This document shows, piece by piece, positions 38,701-53,700 of a stretch of 60,350 nucleotides of DNA (within the stretch, counting starts at the first letter, position 1; each line of letters opens with the position of its first letter). The translations under genes were made by a program, and so were the position numbers. Source of the DNA: Algoriphagus aestuarii (GTDB taxonomy: Bacteria > Bacteroidota > Bacteroidia > Cytophagales > Cyclobacteriaceae); contig JAFIDK010000011.1 of NCBI GenBank assembly GCA_017051695.1, positions 1 through 60,350 on the forward strand, written 5' to 3'. Under the pieces are notes generated by a model that was not told the origin of the DNA, did no database searches, and saw only the letters and a program-made list of their open reading frames with translations.

Positions 38701-41700
38701 GTTTGCTGCTTCACATACGGATGTTGAAAGATTAAAAATTGAAACCTATCTGGCCATCAAATATGGGATCACCCTCGATCCTTCAGTAACCAATTATGTG
38801 GCTTCTGATGGCACCGTAATTTGGGATAATACCACTTACTGGAACGATGTATTTGGCATTGGTAAGGATGACAATTCTGCACTGGAGCAAACCCAATCCA
38901 ACAGTATCAACACAGGATCAGGTGATGGCACCGGGCAAAGTGGCAAAGGAAATCTAACCATCGGTAGTCCTTCCTCTTTGGATGATGGAGACTTTTTATT
39001 GGTTGGACATAACAATGATGCATTAGCCGGACAAACTACAGAAGTACCTGCAGGTCTAAATGGTTCCTCCAGAATCGCTAGGGAATGGCTGGTAAAACAA
39101 ACAGGAGATGTAGGTACTATTGATTTGACATTTGATTTTTCAGGATTAGCTGATGCAGGTTCTAGGGTCAGCGATTTTAAATTATTGATTGATTCCGATG
39201 GTGATTTTAGCTCTGGTGCATCCATAGTAAATGCAAATAGTATAACGGGCAGCCAGGTTACCTTTGACGGAGTCACTCTTTCTGATGCTACTTATTTTAC
39301 TTTAATCATTAAAGAGGCTTTGTTTTCAAGTTCCACCCTTTGGTATAGAGCAGATGCCGGGGTAACAACTGGGGCAACCTTTACTTGGGATAACTCAGGA
39401 AAAATAAATCAGGCAGCTGCAACTTCCACAGGTTCGGCTACACCTACCTATAATAGCGTTTCTGGTCCTGAGCAATTTAACTTTAATCCAAGCATTTCAT
39501 TTGACGGAATAGATGATTTTCTCCTAACAGGGAATCTATCAGATGTCATAGGATCTTCAGGAGGGGTATTTACAAGTACACAGTTTTTAGTTTATAATGA
39601 AAGGCAGCCAGAAAATAGGACGGTTTATAATATAATTTCGCCCTCAGGAGTTTATAAAATAGGATTCAATACCAACTTCTCCATGATTCAAACGAACATG
39701 GTGGCACAAACTACTAAAGCAGGTATAGGGGGAGGTCAACAACGTTTGATAGATATGACTGCCTCAACTTCAAGTAGTTCAGGCAGCACCTTAAACATTA
39801 ATGCTAATGGTGAACCTGGTCAAGTTACTGGAGGAACATTTTCGGATTCAGGTGATAATTTACCCCTTAACATTGGTTCCTCGAATTTGTTTTTTTCCAA
39901 AGTAGATGTTGCAGAGATTATTGTTTTCCCTTCAGTTTTAAGTCCAACGGATCGCTTAAAAGTCCAATCGTACCTTGCCTTGAAATATGGAATCACTTTA
40001 GGAAATAATGTCACCGATTTTGAATTTTTATCTTCTGATGGAACATCAATTTGGACAATAGATCCAACCTACCGTTTTGATATTTTTGGTATTGGAAAGG
40101 ACGATGCTTCAGGGCTAAATCAAACCAAATCGAACAATGCCAACTTGGGATCTGGGGATGGTACTGGTAAATCCGGTACTGGCAATATCGTAATCAGTAA
40201 TCCTTCGTCTCTGAATGATGGAGATTTCTTGCTGATAGGTCATAAAAGCGGCGCTCTTTCGGAAAATTACAATGAACTTCCAGCTGGGATGTATAGACCT
40301 AGACTGGCTAGAGAATGGAAAGTACAACGCACAGGCGATCCAGGTACGGTGACCTTGGAATTTGATTTCAATGGGCTTACTGTTTCCGGTGGCACTACGG
40401 AGCTTTCCAATTACCTGTTATTAATTGACAGTGATGGAGATGGTGATTTCACAACGGGAACTGTTCAGCAAATTGTTCCTGATGCATTTGGCAGTCCTAA
40501 ATTGATTTTTAACAATCTGAATCTTCCAGATAATGCTGTCATTACCTTTGTAACCGGACCGGCGGATCCAGAATGGACTTTGACTAAGTCCAGTACCAGC
40601 ACCGACTACGATACCAATGGGGAACTGATCGACTATGAGTTGATCCTGACCAATACGGGTGCTGTTCCGATTTCAGGTGTGACGATAAATGATCCACTTG
40701 CGACGGTTGATAACTCCAACTTCACCGGCGATGCAGCGCCACTGGATACTTTGGACGTAGGTGAAAGCTGGACTTATACGGCCACCTATGCGGTTACCCA
40801 AGCGGATATAGATGCGGGTACCATCACCAATATTGCTACAGCTACAGGTACTCCTGCAGCAGGAACCTTGGCGGATGCGATCAGTAATGCGGTGACTCTG
40901 AATGCTATTGCTACTCCAAATGTATCCTTAAGCAAATCAAGTTCTAAAAGCACCTATGACTCACTTGGTGAAGTGATCGACTATGAAATTGTTTTAGAGA
41001 ATACAGGCAATGTGTCCATTACCAATGTGGTGGTAACGGATGCCAACGCGACCATCAGCAGCACAATAAGCGGTGATGCTGCTCCTGTAGGCACCCTGGA
41101 CGTAGGAGAAAGCTGGACCTATTCCGCTGTCCATACGGTCACCCAAGCAGATTTGGACGCAGGTTCCCTCAGCAATGTGGCAAGTATAAGCGGTACTCCT
41201 GCCGGAGGAACTCTACCTGATGAGGCAAGTAATCAGGTGACTTTGCAAGCTATACAGAACCCTAACTGGTCTCTGACTAAATCCAATCTAACAACCAGCT
41301 ATGCCAGTCCGGGTGATGTGATCAGCTATGAAATAATGTTGGAAAATACAGGAAACGTGTCCATCTCCGGAGTTACAGTCACAGATCCTAATACTACGAT
41401 TTCTACTACGATTACAGGGGATGCTGCACCTACGGGCAGCTTGGATATAGGTGAGATTTGGACTTACACAGCAACCCATACGGTTACGCAGGCAGACATT
41501 GACGCAGGAATTTATAGCAATACTGCGACCGCTACAGGTACTCCTGCAGGGGGGATCTTACCGGATGCCGTTAGTAACCAGGTTTTAGTGGCGGCCGATG
41601 TCACTCCGGAATTGACCGTCGACAAAACTTCTCCAGACCTTAATTATAGTCAGGTTGGAAGCTATATTTCTTACACAGTAAAAGTAGAAAATACCGGCAA

Positions 41701-44700
41701 TGTATCCATTTCCAATCTTGTGGTAACGGATCCTTTGGCTACGACCGGTCCTACATACGTTTCTGGTGATACAGGATCTGATGATGTGATGTCTCCAGGT
41801 GAGACCTGGGTTTATACTTTGACACATCAGGTGACTCAGGCGGATTTGGATGCCGGACAAATTGTAAACACCGCTACGGCTGACGGGACTCCTTCCCAAG
41901 GAACATTGATGCCAGCTACAGGCACACATACCATAGATGCCGTCAAAAACCCGGACATCAACATCATCAAGTCAGCAAACAAAACAGGCTACAGTCAAGC
42001 GGGTGAAACAATCGAATACTACCTCAATATCAATAACACAGGTAATGTCACACTGAATGGATTTACAGTAGAAGATGTGAATACGGGGGATACTTTCCCA
42101 GTGGCAAGCATTACCCCGGGCCAAACCCAGACTTACACCGTTACCTATACAGTGACCCAAGCGGATATTGATGCAGGTAGTATTGATAATGTGGCAAGTG
42201 TCACCGGAACAGATCCGAATGGGGATCCTTTGGATAAGGGAGATGATCTCGTGATCAATGCCTCCCAGACACCTAGGATTGCCATTGATAAATCCACTAC
42301 TACTACCCAGTTTGCCAATGCAGGTGAAGTGATTCCATATATCATTCATGTAGAAAATGATGGAAATATCACTATTAATAACCCAGTTGTTACGGATCCA
42401 AATGCCGATACAGGGCCTACCTATATTTCTGGGGATGTAGCCAATACTGGAGTATTGGATGTGGGAGAAATATGGACTTATGAAGCTAGCCATACTGTAA
42501 CTCAAGCTGATGTGGATGCTGGCTCATTTAGCAATACAGCCACTGCAAACGGAACACCTGCAGCAGGAACTTTAACTCCTGAAACATCCACTGTCACCAC
42601 TCCAGGCGACCAGGATCCAGATTGGACAGTTGAAAAAATCAATACCAATAGTCCAAGTGAATTTACCAATGCCGGTGAAATTCTGACTTATGATATTGTA
42701 GTGACCAATTCAGGGAATATTTCCATTTCTAATACCAATGTCTATGACCCGAAGGCAAGTACCGGACCTACATATGTTTCCGGTGATGTGGCAAACACTG
42801 GTGTACTGGATGTAGGAGAAGCATGGACCTACGCTGCTTCTTACACGGTGACGCAGGCGGACGTGGATGCTGGTGGGTTTACCAACGCTGCAACGATTGA
42901 TGGAGCCTCTGTGATAGGTCCTATGCCAGAGAAGGTAGATGATATTACAGTTCCTGCTACCAATTCACCAAGCTGGACGTTGGACAAGTCTGCTTCTCAA
43001 CCAACTTATGACCAGGCTAATCAGACGATAACTTACACCTTTGTATTGGATAATACAGGGAACGTAACGATTTCAAATGTAGTACTGGCGGATCCGAATG
43101 TGACCACTGGCCCTACTTTGCAAAGTGGTGATACCAATAGCAATAACAAACTGGAACCATCCGAATCCTGGATTTATACGGCCACTTATCAGATTACTCA
43201 GGCGGATATCGATGCCGGAAGCTTTACCAACACTGCCACTGCAACAGGTACTCCATCTCAAGGAACGCTTAGTTCAGTAAATGCCAGTGAGACGATTACT
43301 GCTGATAAAAATCCGGAAATCACCGTCAACAAATCGGTGAGTCCGACTACTTATTCTACGCCAGGAACTGTCATTACCTATAAATTGGAAGTGACGAACT
43401 CTGGAAATATGACATTGACAGGCGTGGATGTGGATGATCCGGAAATCAACCTTTCCCAGACTATTCCTACTCTTACTCCAGGTCAGACCCGCTCTTTGAC
43501 CGGTACTTATACCGTTACCCAAGCGGACATAGATAATGGCTCTTTGAGCAATACCTTGACTGCTTCAGGCACTGATCCAGATGGAAATACCATAGAGGAC
43601 GATACCCAGGTTGATGCAAATGCCATTCAGAATCCAAATGTTCAGATCCTGAAAACTTCAAGCGCTTCAGGCTATACCAATGCCGGAGAGGTGATTGACT
43701 TTACTATCGTGATAGCCAATACCGGTAATGTGACCTTAGATGATTTGAATGTCACTGATCCGACGACGGGCTTGGATGTAACTAGACCTACTTTGGCACC
43801 AGGTCAAGGCTATACAGTGCATACCAGTTATACGGTCACCCAGGCGGATGTGGATAATGGCTCAATAACGAATACTGCCTCCATAGATGCGTTGGATCCT
43901 AATAATAATCCAGTGAATGGAACGGATGATGTAACTATTACAGGTGCATTTACCCCTACTATTGACATTAGTAAGACAGTATTGAATTCGGGCTATGACC
44001 AGGCAGGAGATATCCTGGATTATGTCATTGTCATAGAAAACACCGGGAATGTTGATTTAAGTGCAGTTGAGATAACTGATCAATTGACTGGAGACGATAT
44101 CACTGTAGGGGACATGAGTCCTGGTCAGTCTTTGACTTACACCTTGCATTACACCGTAACTCAAGCAGATGTAAATGCTGGGTCAATTACCAATTCTGCT
44201 ACTGTAGAAGGAACCGATCCTAAAGGCGGAACTGCAACTGATACAGATGATGACGTATTAAATGGTGCTCAAAACCCTAAACTGACACTGGAGAAATCCA
44301 ATGTGAATGATATCAATGCGGTAGGAGATATAATAGAGTACCAATTTGTGGTGACCAATACAGGGAATGTGACGATAGAGGATATCGAAGTAAATGACCC
44401 GTTGACAACACCATCCACGATTGCTGTGGGCGACCTGGATCCAGGCCAATCTGCTACTGTAACAGCCTACTATACCGCAACCCAGGCAGATATTGATAGT
44501 GGAAATGTCATCAATACAGCAACAGCAACAGGTCAGGATCCAAATGGCAATGATATAAACGATACGGATACCAATTGGATAGATGGCAACCCTAATCCTC
44601 GAATCGAAATCGAGAAAAGTGCATCTGCCTTTGGCTATTCCTTTGCAGGAGAGGTGATTACCTATAAGATAGTAGTAACCAATAACGGGAATACAGCACT

Positions 44701-47700
44701 ACAGAATGTTATGGTGGAGGATGCCAAATTGGGTCTCTCTGATAACATAGGTACTCTTCCTCCTAATAAGTCCATCACTTATAACCCTAGCTACATAGTT
44801 ACCCAACAAGATTTGGATCTAGGCGAAATCCAGAATTTTGCAACGGTAACTGCCGATGCGCCTGGACAAGGAACAACCGTTTCCGACGCAGACGTGGTTA
44901 TCATCCTCGGAAGCCAGACGCCAAAAATTAGCTTGAAAAAACAGGCTTTGACTACTGGATATGATACAGCAGGCGATCTGATCGAGTATGAATTTACCTT
45001 GACAAACACGGGTAATGTTACACTGAGCAATGTCAGAGTCGAAGATCCATTGATTGGAGCTACTCCTTTGGTCATCCCGGATATGGCTCCAGGTGCAACT
45101 ATTACCAGAGTAGTGTCTTATACAGTGACGCAAAATGATGTCAATGCCGGTTCTGTCACCAATACTGCGCAGGCGGAAGCCACTGGACCAAAAGGACAGC
45201 GGGTATTCTCCAGTGACAATGCCATTGTCGATGCAGCTCAAAATCCAAATATCATATTTGTCAAAACTTCCACTCCGAAAGTTGTGGACGCTGTCGGCGA
45301 TGTGATCACCTATACTTTGAGGGTTGCCAATACAGGGAATATCTCCATGTTGAATGTGCATGTAACAGATCCACTGGTCAATTTGGATGAGACGATAGTC
45401 CGACTGGACCCTAATCAAGTTCAGACGTATACATCGACCTACACGGTGACGCAAGCAGATCTGGACGCAGGCCTGATCCAGAATGACGCCCAATTGGCGG
45501 CCACTGACGCAAACAATAATACCTACAATAAAAATTCTTCCACTACCACCAACGTAGATCAAAACCCTCAGATCAGCATTTCGAAAGCTGCCGATGTGAG
45601 CATCTTTGATGCGGAAGGGGATATTATTAATTACACTATTTCTGTAGAGAATTCCGGAAATATCTCGGTAAACAATCTGCAAGTTAGCGATCCTAAGACC
45701 AATGCGCCTACCTATGTATCTGGAGATACCGGTGGGGATAATGTCCTATCTCCGGGAGAGGTTTGGGTCTACACCACCAGCTATACAGTGACTCAGGACG
45801 ATGTGGACAATGGTGGATTTAGAAATGATGCACGAGCTTCTGGAACTACCTCGACGGCTGGAAATGTAACTGAAGACACCGATATCAATGTTCCTTCTGA
45901 TGTTCAGGCAAATTGGAGCCTAGTAAAAACTGTGACCACCAGTCCGGCAACTTACCAGGCTGTTGGTGATGTGTTGACTTATCAGATTGTGGTGACCAAC
46001 ACAGGAAATGTCCGCGTCAGCAATGTCACTGTGACTGATCCAAAAGCGGATGCCGCACCGAGCTATGTTTCCGGTGATATCGATACTGACAGCAAACTCG
46101 GACTGACAGAAGCTTGGACTTATACAGCAGAGCATACCGTCACACAAGCGGATTTGGATAATGGAAGCTTTACCAATACAGCAACAGCTTCGGGTACATT
46201 AGCCAGCGGATCGATTCCAAATGCAACTGACTCTGAAACAGTGACGGCTGCCCAAAATCCAAGCTGGACTTTGAGCAAAGTGAGTACGACTCAGCCGAAT
46301 TCCTATAGTCAGCCAGGACAAGGTTTGTCCTATAATATCATTGTTACAAATAATGGCAATGTGACCATCAGCTCCATTGCGGTTACTGACCCAGGAGCAA
46401 CTTCAGGTCCTACCTATAGATCTGGTGATGTGAATAACAATCAGAAATTGGAGGTTACTGAATCCTGGACTTATTCTGCAAACTATACGGTCAAACAAGC
46501 GGACATTGATGCAGGTCAATATGAAAATACTGCTACCGCAACTGGCACAGCTGCAGGAGGCAATTTAGCCGATGCGGTAGACAATGAAATCGTACCGGCT
46601 GTCCAGACTACAAGCATTGAGATCACAAAATCTGTCGCTCAAAACGGATATAGTCAAGTCGGTGATGTCTTGAATTATACCATTGAAGTTGAGAATACGG
46701 GTAATGTTACGTTGACTTCTGTACAGGTGGAGGATCCAAACACAGGACTTTCGGATGTCATCGTCAAAATGAATCCTGGTGATAGCAAATCCTATCAGGA
46801 GACCTACACAGTCACACAGACTGATATCGATCGGGGAAAAATAGAAAATATTGCCACTGCCACTGGAACCAAACCGGACAATAGCACTATATCGGATACT
46901 GCGACTGAAATTATCAATGGAGCACAAACTCCGGGGCTGAACCTCTTAAAAGACGTACTTCAAAGTGGATATTACAGAGCAGGTGAGATTATCAACTATA
47001 CCATTTATGTCCAAAACCCGGGTAACATCAGCTTGTTTGACTTGCGTGTTACAGATAGCAAGGTAGGTTTGGATACGACGATTGCAGTCTTTGGACCAGG
47101 CGATTTTGCTCGATTTGATGTGGATTATACTGTCACACAGTTTGATGTAAACCTGGGACGAATTTCCAATACGGCATCTGCAGAAGGAAGAGACTTTAAT
47201 AATAATGTCCTGGTAGCATCAGATTCCAAGCTGTTGATAGGAACGCAAGATCCTAAAATGGTGGTTTCCAAATCTACGACAACTACCAATTATGCAGCTG
47301 TTGGGGATGTGATTGAATACCATGTTACTATTGAAAACACAGGTAATGAGACTTTATTTGGAGTGAGGGTAACTGATCCAAAAGCAGATATTATCACTCC
47401 GATGCCTATTGCATCCATAGCTCCGGGACAGACCGTGATCGTGGATGCGGAGCATGTGGTAACCCAAGCGGATATCGATGCAGGTCAATACCTCAACATA
47501 GCAACAGTAACCGCAACAGAACTCAACACGAATCAGATTACTCAGCAGACGAATCAGGTAAGAGTTCCTGCAGTTCAGACTCCGGATTATACGGTGACCA
47601 AATCAAGTTCGACTCCGAACTATGATGCACCTGGAGATGTCATTGACTATATTTTTGTAGTAGAGAACACTGGAAATGTAACCCTGACCGACGTGACTTT

Positions 47701-50700
47701 GAGCGATCCAAAAGCCCAAATCACTGGCGGCAATCCTATCGCTACTTTGGCACCAGGCCAGACGGCTACGATTACGGCAGAGCACCAGGTGGTTCAGGCG
47801 GATGTCGACGCAGGTCAGTATAAGAACTCGGCGTCTGCGAAAGCCAAAGACACCAACAATAAAGAAGTCAACAGAAACTCCAACCAAGTAACTGTTCCGG
47901 CAATTCAGAACCCTATTCTGGACATCGTGAAGAGTACTGCGCAAAGCACTTACTCGAATTTGAATGAGGTAATCAATTACCAACTGATTGTGACCAATAA
48001 GGGTAATGTTACCTTGTCTGATGCCAAAGTGATAGACAATACAACTGTGGTAGCCGGAAATGCCTTTGTACTTTCTCCGGCAGCTGTCCGAACAGTGACA
48101 GCAACCCATACAGTGACTCAGGCTGACTTGGATGCAGGACAGATCGTGAATATTGCCACTGCCCAGGCAAAAGATCCAAAAAATGCACAGACATCCGCTG
48201 TTTCAAATGCAGTTACTGTAATTGCTGTACAAACCCCGGGTCTAGCTGCAGTGAAGTCTGCATCTGTGCAGACCTACAGTCAAGTGGGAGAAGTGGTTCA
48301 TTACAATATTGCAGTGAAGAATACGGGCAATGTTACACTTTCAGACCTGGTGACTACGGACGCAAAAGCTACCGTGAATGCCGGTAGTCCTATCACCTCA
48401 CTTGCTCCAGGTCAGACGCTAAATGTTTCCGCTTCCCATCAAGTGACCCAAGCGGATATTGATGCAGGAAGAATTATCAACACGGCATCTGTAGACGGTA
48501 TAGATGTCAATGCGGATCCAATCAGTACTACTACCAATGCCGTGACTGTAACGGCTGTTCAGGATTCGGATATCCAGGTTACCAAAACTGTCAACCCAGT
48601 TTCTTACGATTCATTGAATGAGGTGCTTACTTACACCTTGATCGTAGAAAATACAGGGAACGTGAGCTTGGATCAAGTAAATCTGGTAGATCCACTGACA
48701 GCTGTAAATGATGCTATCGGTACGATGGCTCCGGGAGACACCTATACGACGACTGCCACCTACACTGTCACACAGGCAGACCTGGATGCTGGTTCCGTAC
48801 CGAATATTGCAACCGTGACTGGAGTAGATCCAAACACTGCGACGGTGACAGATACAGATAGGGAAGAGGCTGTAGGAGTTCAGGATCCGGAAATATCCAT
48901 CCAGAAAACAGCAGATGTCAAACAGGTGTCTGCGGCTAATGATCAGATCACGTACACCTTTGTGATCGAAAATACAGGAAACCAGACCTTGACCAATGTT
49001 GAGCTGAATGATTCCAGAATTCCATTTGCTCAGGCTATTGGCACCATGCTGCCTGGTGATGTGCAGACATACTCAACCACTTACACTGTCACTCAGGCAG
49101 ATATAGACAGCGGGTCCATCATTAATCCGGCGACTGTCACTGGAATGGAACCTGGAGGTCAAACAGTCTCTGACAAGGACCAAGTGACTGTGAATGTAGA
49201 TCAAACGGCCAGAATTAGCCTGACAAAAACTGGGGATAAATCCTCCTACACCGCGGTTAATTCAGTGATTAACTATACGCTTGTCGTTGAAAATACCGGT
49301 AATGTGACCTTGACAAGTGTCAATACCTCAGATCCTCAACTTGGAATTGTGGAGACAGGAACTCTAGCTCCTGGAGCTTCATTTACCTACACTGGAGCGC
49401 ATACCATTAACCAAGCGGATTTGGATCGGGGACGCTATACCAATACAGCAAGTGTGAGAGCTTCACAACCATCTGGCCCGGCATTGACAGCTACTGATTC
49501 TTGGACTGCTACTGCAGTTACCTTCAGCAGACTGGAAGTGAAAAAGTCTGTTACCCCTGTGATCTATAATGCAGCCGGAGATGTTCTGAACTATGAAATA
49601 GTGGTGACCAATAATGGGAATGTCACCTTGAGCTTGGTGAGGACAGAAGATCCACAGACAGGTTTGAAGGAATCTGAATTGTCCTTGGCTCCTGGAGCAT
49701 CGCTCACCTATACTACCACCTATACTGTCACTCAGCAGGATGTGGATAATGGGTCGTTCCGAAATGTGGTACAATCCACTGCCAATAAACCGGATGGAAC
49801 CAAAGTCGTTGGACAGGATGATGCTATTGCACTTTCCAGCGGTAGAGGTGGAGTAGAACTTACGAAAACTGCCCTTTCAAGCACCTATTCTCAAGTGGAT
49901 GAAGTCATCCAATATGAATTCACCATCACGAATATAGGCTCACTTACTTTGGACAATGTGCAGCTTGATGATAATAAACTGGGCTATACGCAGTCCGTTA
50001 CGACGATGGCACCTGGACAGACGGAAGTCTTTACGGCGAGCTATACCGTGACCCAAGCAGATATTGATGCCGGTTCGATTTTGAATTCCGCAACAGTAAT
50101 TGCCACAGATTCTAACAATAGACAACAGTCTGACGTGGACGATGCTGTGGTGGATGCCTCTCAGAATCCACAGATCACCCTAGTCAAGGAAGTGAATCCG
50201 TCGGTAATTGCTGCTCCTGGAGTTGATTTGACCTACTCGTTTATTGTCACCAACACAGGCAATGTAACCTTGACAGATACAAAATTGGTAGATAGCATGC
50301 TTCCAGGTTTCAGTCCTACGCCATTTGACCTGGATCCTGCTCAGTCGGCAACATTGACATGGGTGTATCAAACTACCCAAGCGGATGTGGACCGAGGCTT
50401 TATACTGAATTTTGCAAGAGCCAGTGCCATTGATCCAAACCTAAAAACTGTTTCCGATATAGATAATGCATTGGTAACCGTACAGAGAAATGGTGCCCTA
50501 GCTATCCAAAAAACTGCCGATGTATCGACAGTTTCCAACTCAGGAGAAGTAATCACTTATACCATGGTTGTGACGAATGTCGGAAACCTCACACTGAATG
50601 ATGTGACCACCGATGATCCGATGACAGGCTTGAGTGAGTATGAGGTAGAATTGGTTCCTGGAGCTTCTGTGACCTACACCACGACTTATACAGTCACTCA

Positions 50701-53700
50701 GGCAGATATTGATGCAGGCACTATTGTGAATGTGGCGACTGCCGTGGGTACTACTGACTATGGTGTGGACAGATCAGATACCGACAATGCTACTGTTAAT
50801 GTGCAGCAAAGAGGAGGAATTTCAATCACGAAAACTGCCAATCCTCAGGTTTATGCTGTACCGGGAGAAGTGATCACGTATACTTTTGTCATTGAAAATA
50901 CAGGTAATCTGACTTTGGCACCTGTGAATCTTTCAGATGCCCAGTTGTCATTGAGCCAGAACTTCCCTACACTGGCGCCTGGTCAGATGGTAACAGCCAC
51001 TGCAACCTATACAGTTACTTTGGCCGATCTGAACAGAGGATTTATTTTCAATGAAGCAACTGCTTTTGGTACTGGACCAAAAGGTAAAGGATACAGAGAC
51101 ATCGATACCGAAAGGATCACTGCTGCTAACTCTCCAGCTATAGGAATTACTAAAACTGCAAACGTAAGTACTTATCAGAAAGCCGGGGATTTGGTGGAAT
51201 ACACATTGACTATCACCAATACAGGAAATACTTCCTTGGTAGGCGTCACCTTAGTGGATAAGCAGATTCCGATCCTTCAGGTGAAACCAGGAATGGTTCC
51301 TGGAGAAGTATGGACTTATACAGCTACACATACCATTACACAAGCTGATGTGAATGCTGGTTCTTTGACGAATGTTGCTACAGTAACAGGATTCTCTCCG
51401 CAAGGAACATCCGTAAATGGACAGGCTTCAGTGACGATCCAGGCCAATCAAAAACCAGCGATCAGTCTGGTGAAAACCGCTGATGTCAATCAGGTAAATG
51501 CAGCAGGAGATGTGATCAATTATGTATTGGTAGCTACCAATACAGGCAATGTTACCTTGAGCAATGTGGTATTGACAGATCCACTTACCGGACTTTCTGT
51601 GAATATCGGCACAATGATCCCTGGACAGGTAGTGAGAAACTCTGAATCCTATCAGGTTGATCAGGATGATTTGAATGCTGGTGAGGTGATAAATACAGCC
51701 ACGGTGAGTGGAGTAGATCCTAATAACCAGCCTGTACAGGATGATGCCACTGTGACTGTAACGGCAGTACAGGATGCTGAAATCACGATTACCAAAAAAT
51801 CGAGCACTCCGGTTTACAATCAGTCAGGACAGCAAGTGATCTTTACACTTACAGTGACCAATTCAGGAAATGTCACACTGACTGATGTGACGGTGACTGA
51901 TCCGTTGACTTCTTTGTCCACCAATGTAGGGGATTTGTTACCTGGTGATCAGACCAATGTTAACACAACTTATACCATTACCCAGGCTGATGTCAACAAT
52001 AGAAGTTTGGTCAATACAGCTACAGCAATTGGTACTGATCCAAATGCTGCAACAGTTTCCAACACAGATGATGTTACATTAATTGCTATACAAGGTGCAG
52101 ATGTAGAATTGACCAAAACTCCTGATAAGACCACATTCTCAAATGCAGGAGAGTTAATTACCTATACACTGGTAGTTACCAATCCTGGAAATGTGACTTT
52201 GGATAATGTCAATATTACTGATCCTCTTACCAATTTGAGACAAGGAATTGGTAGTTTGAATCCAACGGAAATCTATTCCTTGACCTCAGTCTATACCGTA
52301 ACTCAGAATGACGTGGATGCAGGAATTATCCACAATACTGCTACTGTGGTCGGAATTGATCCTAAGAAACAGAAAGTAAATGACTATGCATCCGCATCTG
52401 TCACCTCCATACAGACCCCAGGCATCGGCTTGACGAAGGTGCCTACACCGACTACCTATAGTGCATCAGGTCAGCAGATAGCTTACCAGTTGGTGGTGAC
52501 CAACACGGGCAACGTGACGTTGACTGGCGTTGCGGTAAGTGATGCGGGTACCACATTGAGCAATCCACAGGTGGGTACGCTTGCCCCTGGTCAGACGGCA
52601 ACGGTAGGAGCGGTTTATACAGTTACGCAGGCAGATGTGAATACAGGAAACTATGTGAACACGGCCACGGTAACTGGTTTGGATCCTAACAATACGACCC
52701 AGACAGCCACGGCTATTGCCACCGTGACGGCAGTACAGAATCCAGGCATTGGTTTGACCAAAACTCCTACACCAACGGACTACAGCCAACCGGACGAAGT
52801 GATCAGCTATGAACTTGTAGTGACCAATACGGGCAACCTGACATTGGATGGAGTGACAGTGAGTGATCCTGGTACCACTTTGACGAATCCGCAGGTCGGC
52901 ACCCTTCAGCCAGGTCAGTCGGCTACGGTGACGGGCAGCTATACCATTACGCAATCAGATATTGATAATGGCAGCTTCGTTAACACTGCCACAGCTTCGG
53001 GTACAGATCCGAATACAAATATCCAGACTACTACGGCTACGGCGACTGTAACAGCGAACCAGACCGCAGCGCTTGATCTGAAGAAAACTGCCAACCCGCA
53101 CACCTACAGCCAGGTTGGGGAGCAGATCACTTATACTCTTGAAGTTGAAAATACAGGTAATGTGACGCTTACCGGTGTGCAGGTGACCGACCCGCTGTTC
53201 GGTTATTCTTCGCCGGTATTTACTCTAGTTCCGGGCCAGACTGAATCGGTATCCGGCATCCTGACCATCACGCAGGCGGATCTGGATAGAGGCTTTGTGG
53301 ACAATGTGGCCACAGCGGTAGGTACAGATCCGACCAATACAGTACTGACGGTGACAGCACCGGAGCGTATCACGGCAGGTCAAAGTCCGGCTATCAGTCT
53401 GGAGAAGACTGCCGATAGACTGAACGTTGACCAGGCAGGTGAAGTGATCACCTATACCCTGGAAGTGGAGAACACGGGTAACGTGACGCTGAATGCTGTA
53501 ACGGTAAGCGATCCGCTGACTGGCTACAGTTCCCCAGCGACAACACTAGATCCAGGTGCTACGGCAACCTATACGGCAACCTATACCATTACCCAAGTTG
53601 ATATCGATGCGGGCGGTGTGCTAAACACTGCGACTGCCACTGGAATCTCACCTAGCAACGTGACAGTAGGTGCAAGTGACGATGAACTTGTGCTTGCCAA

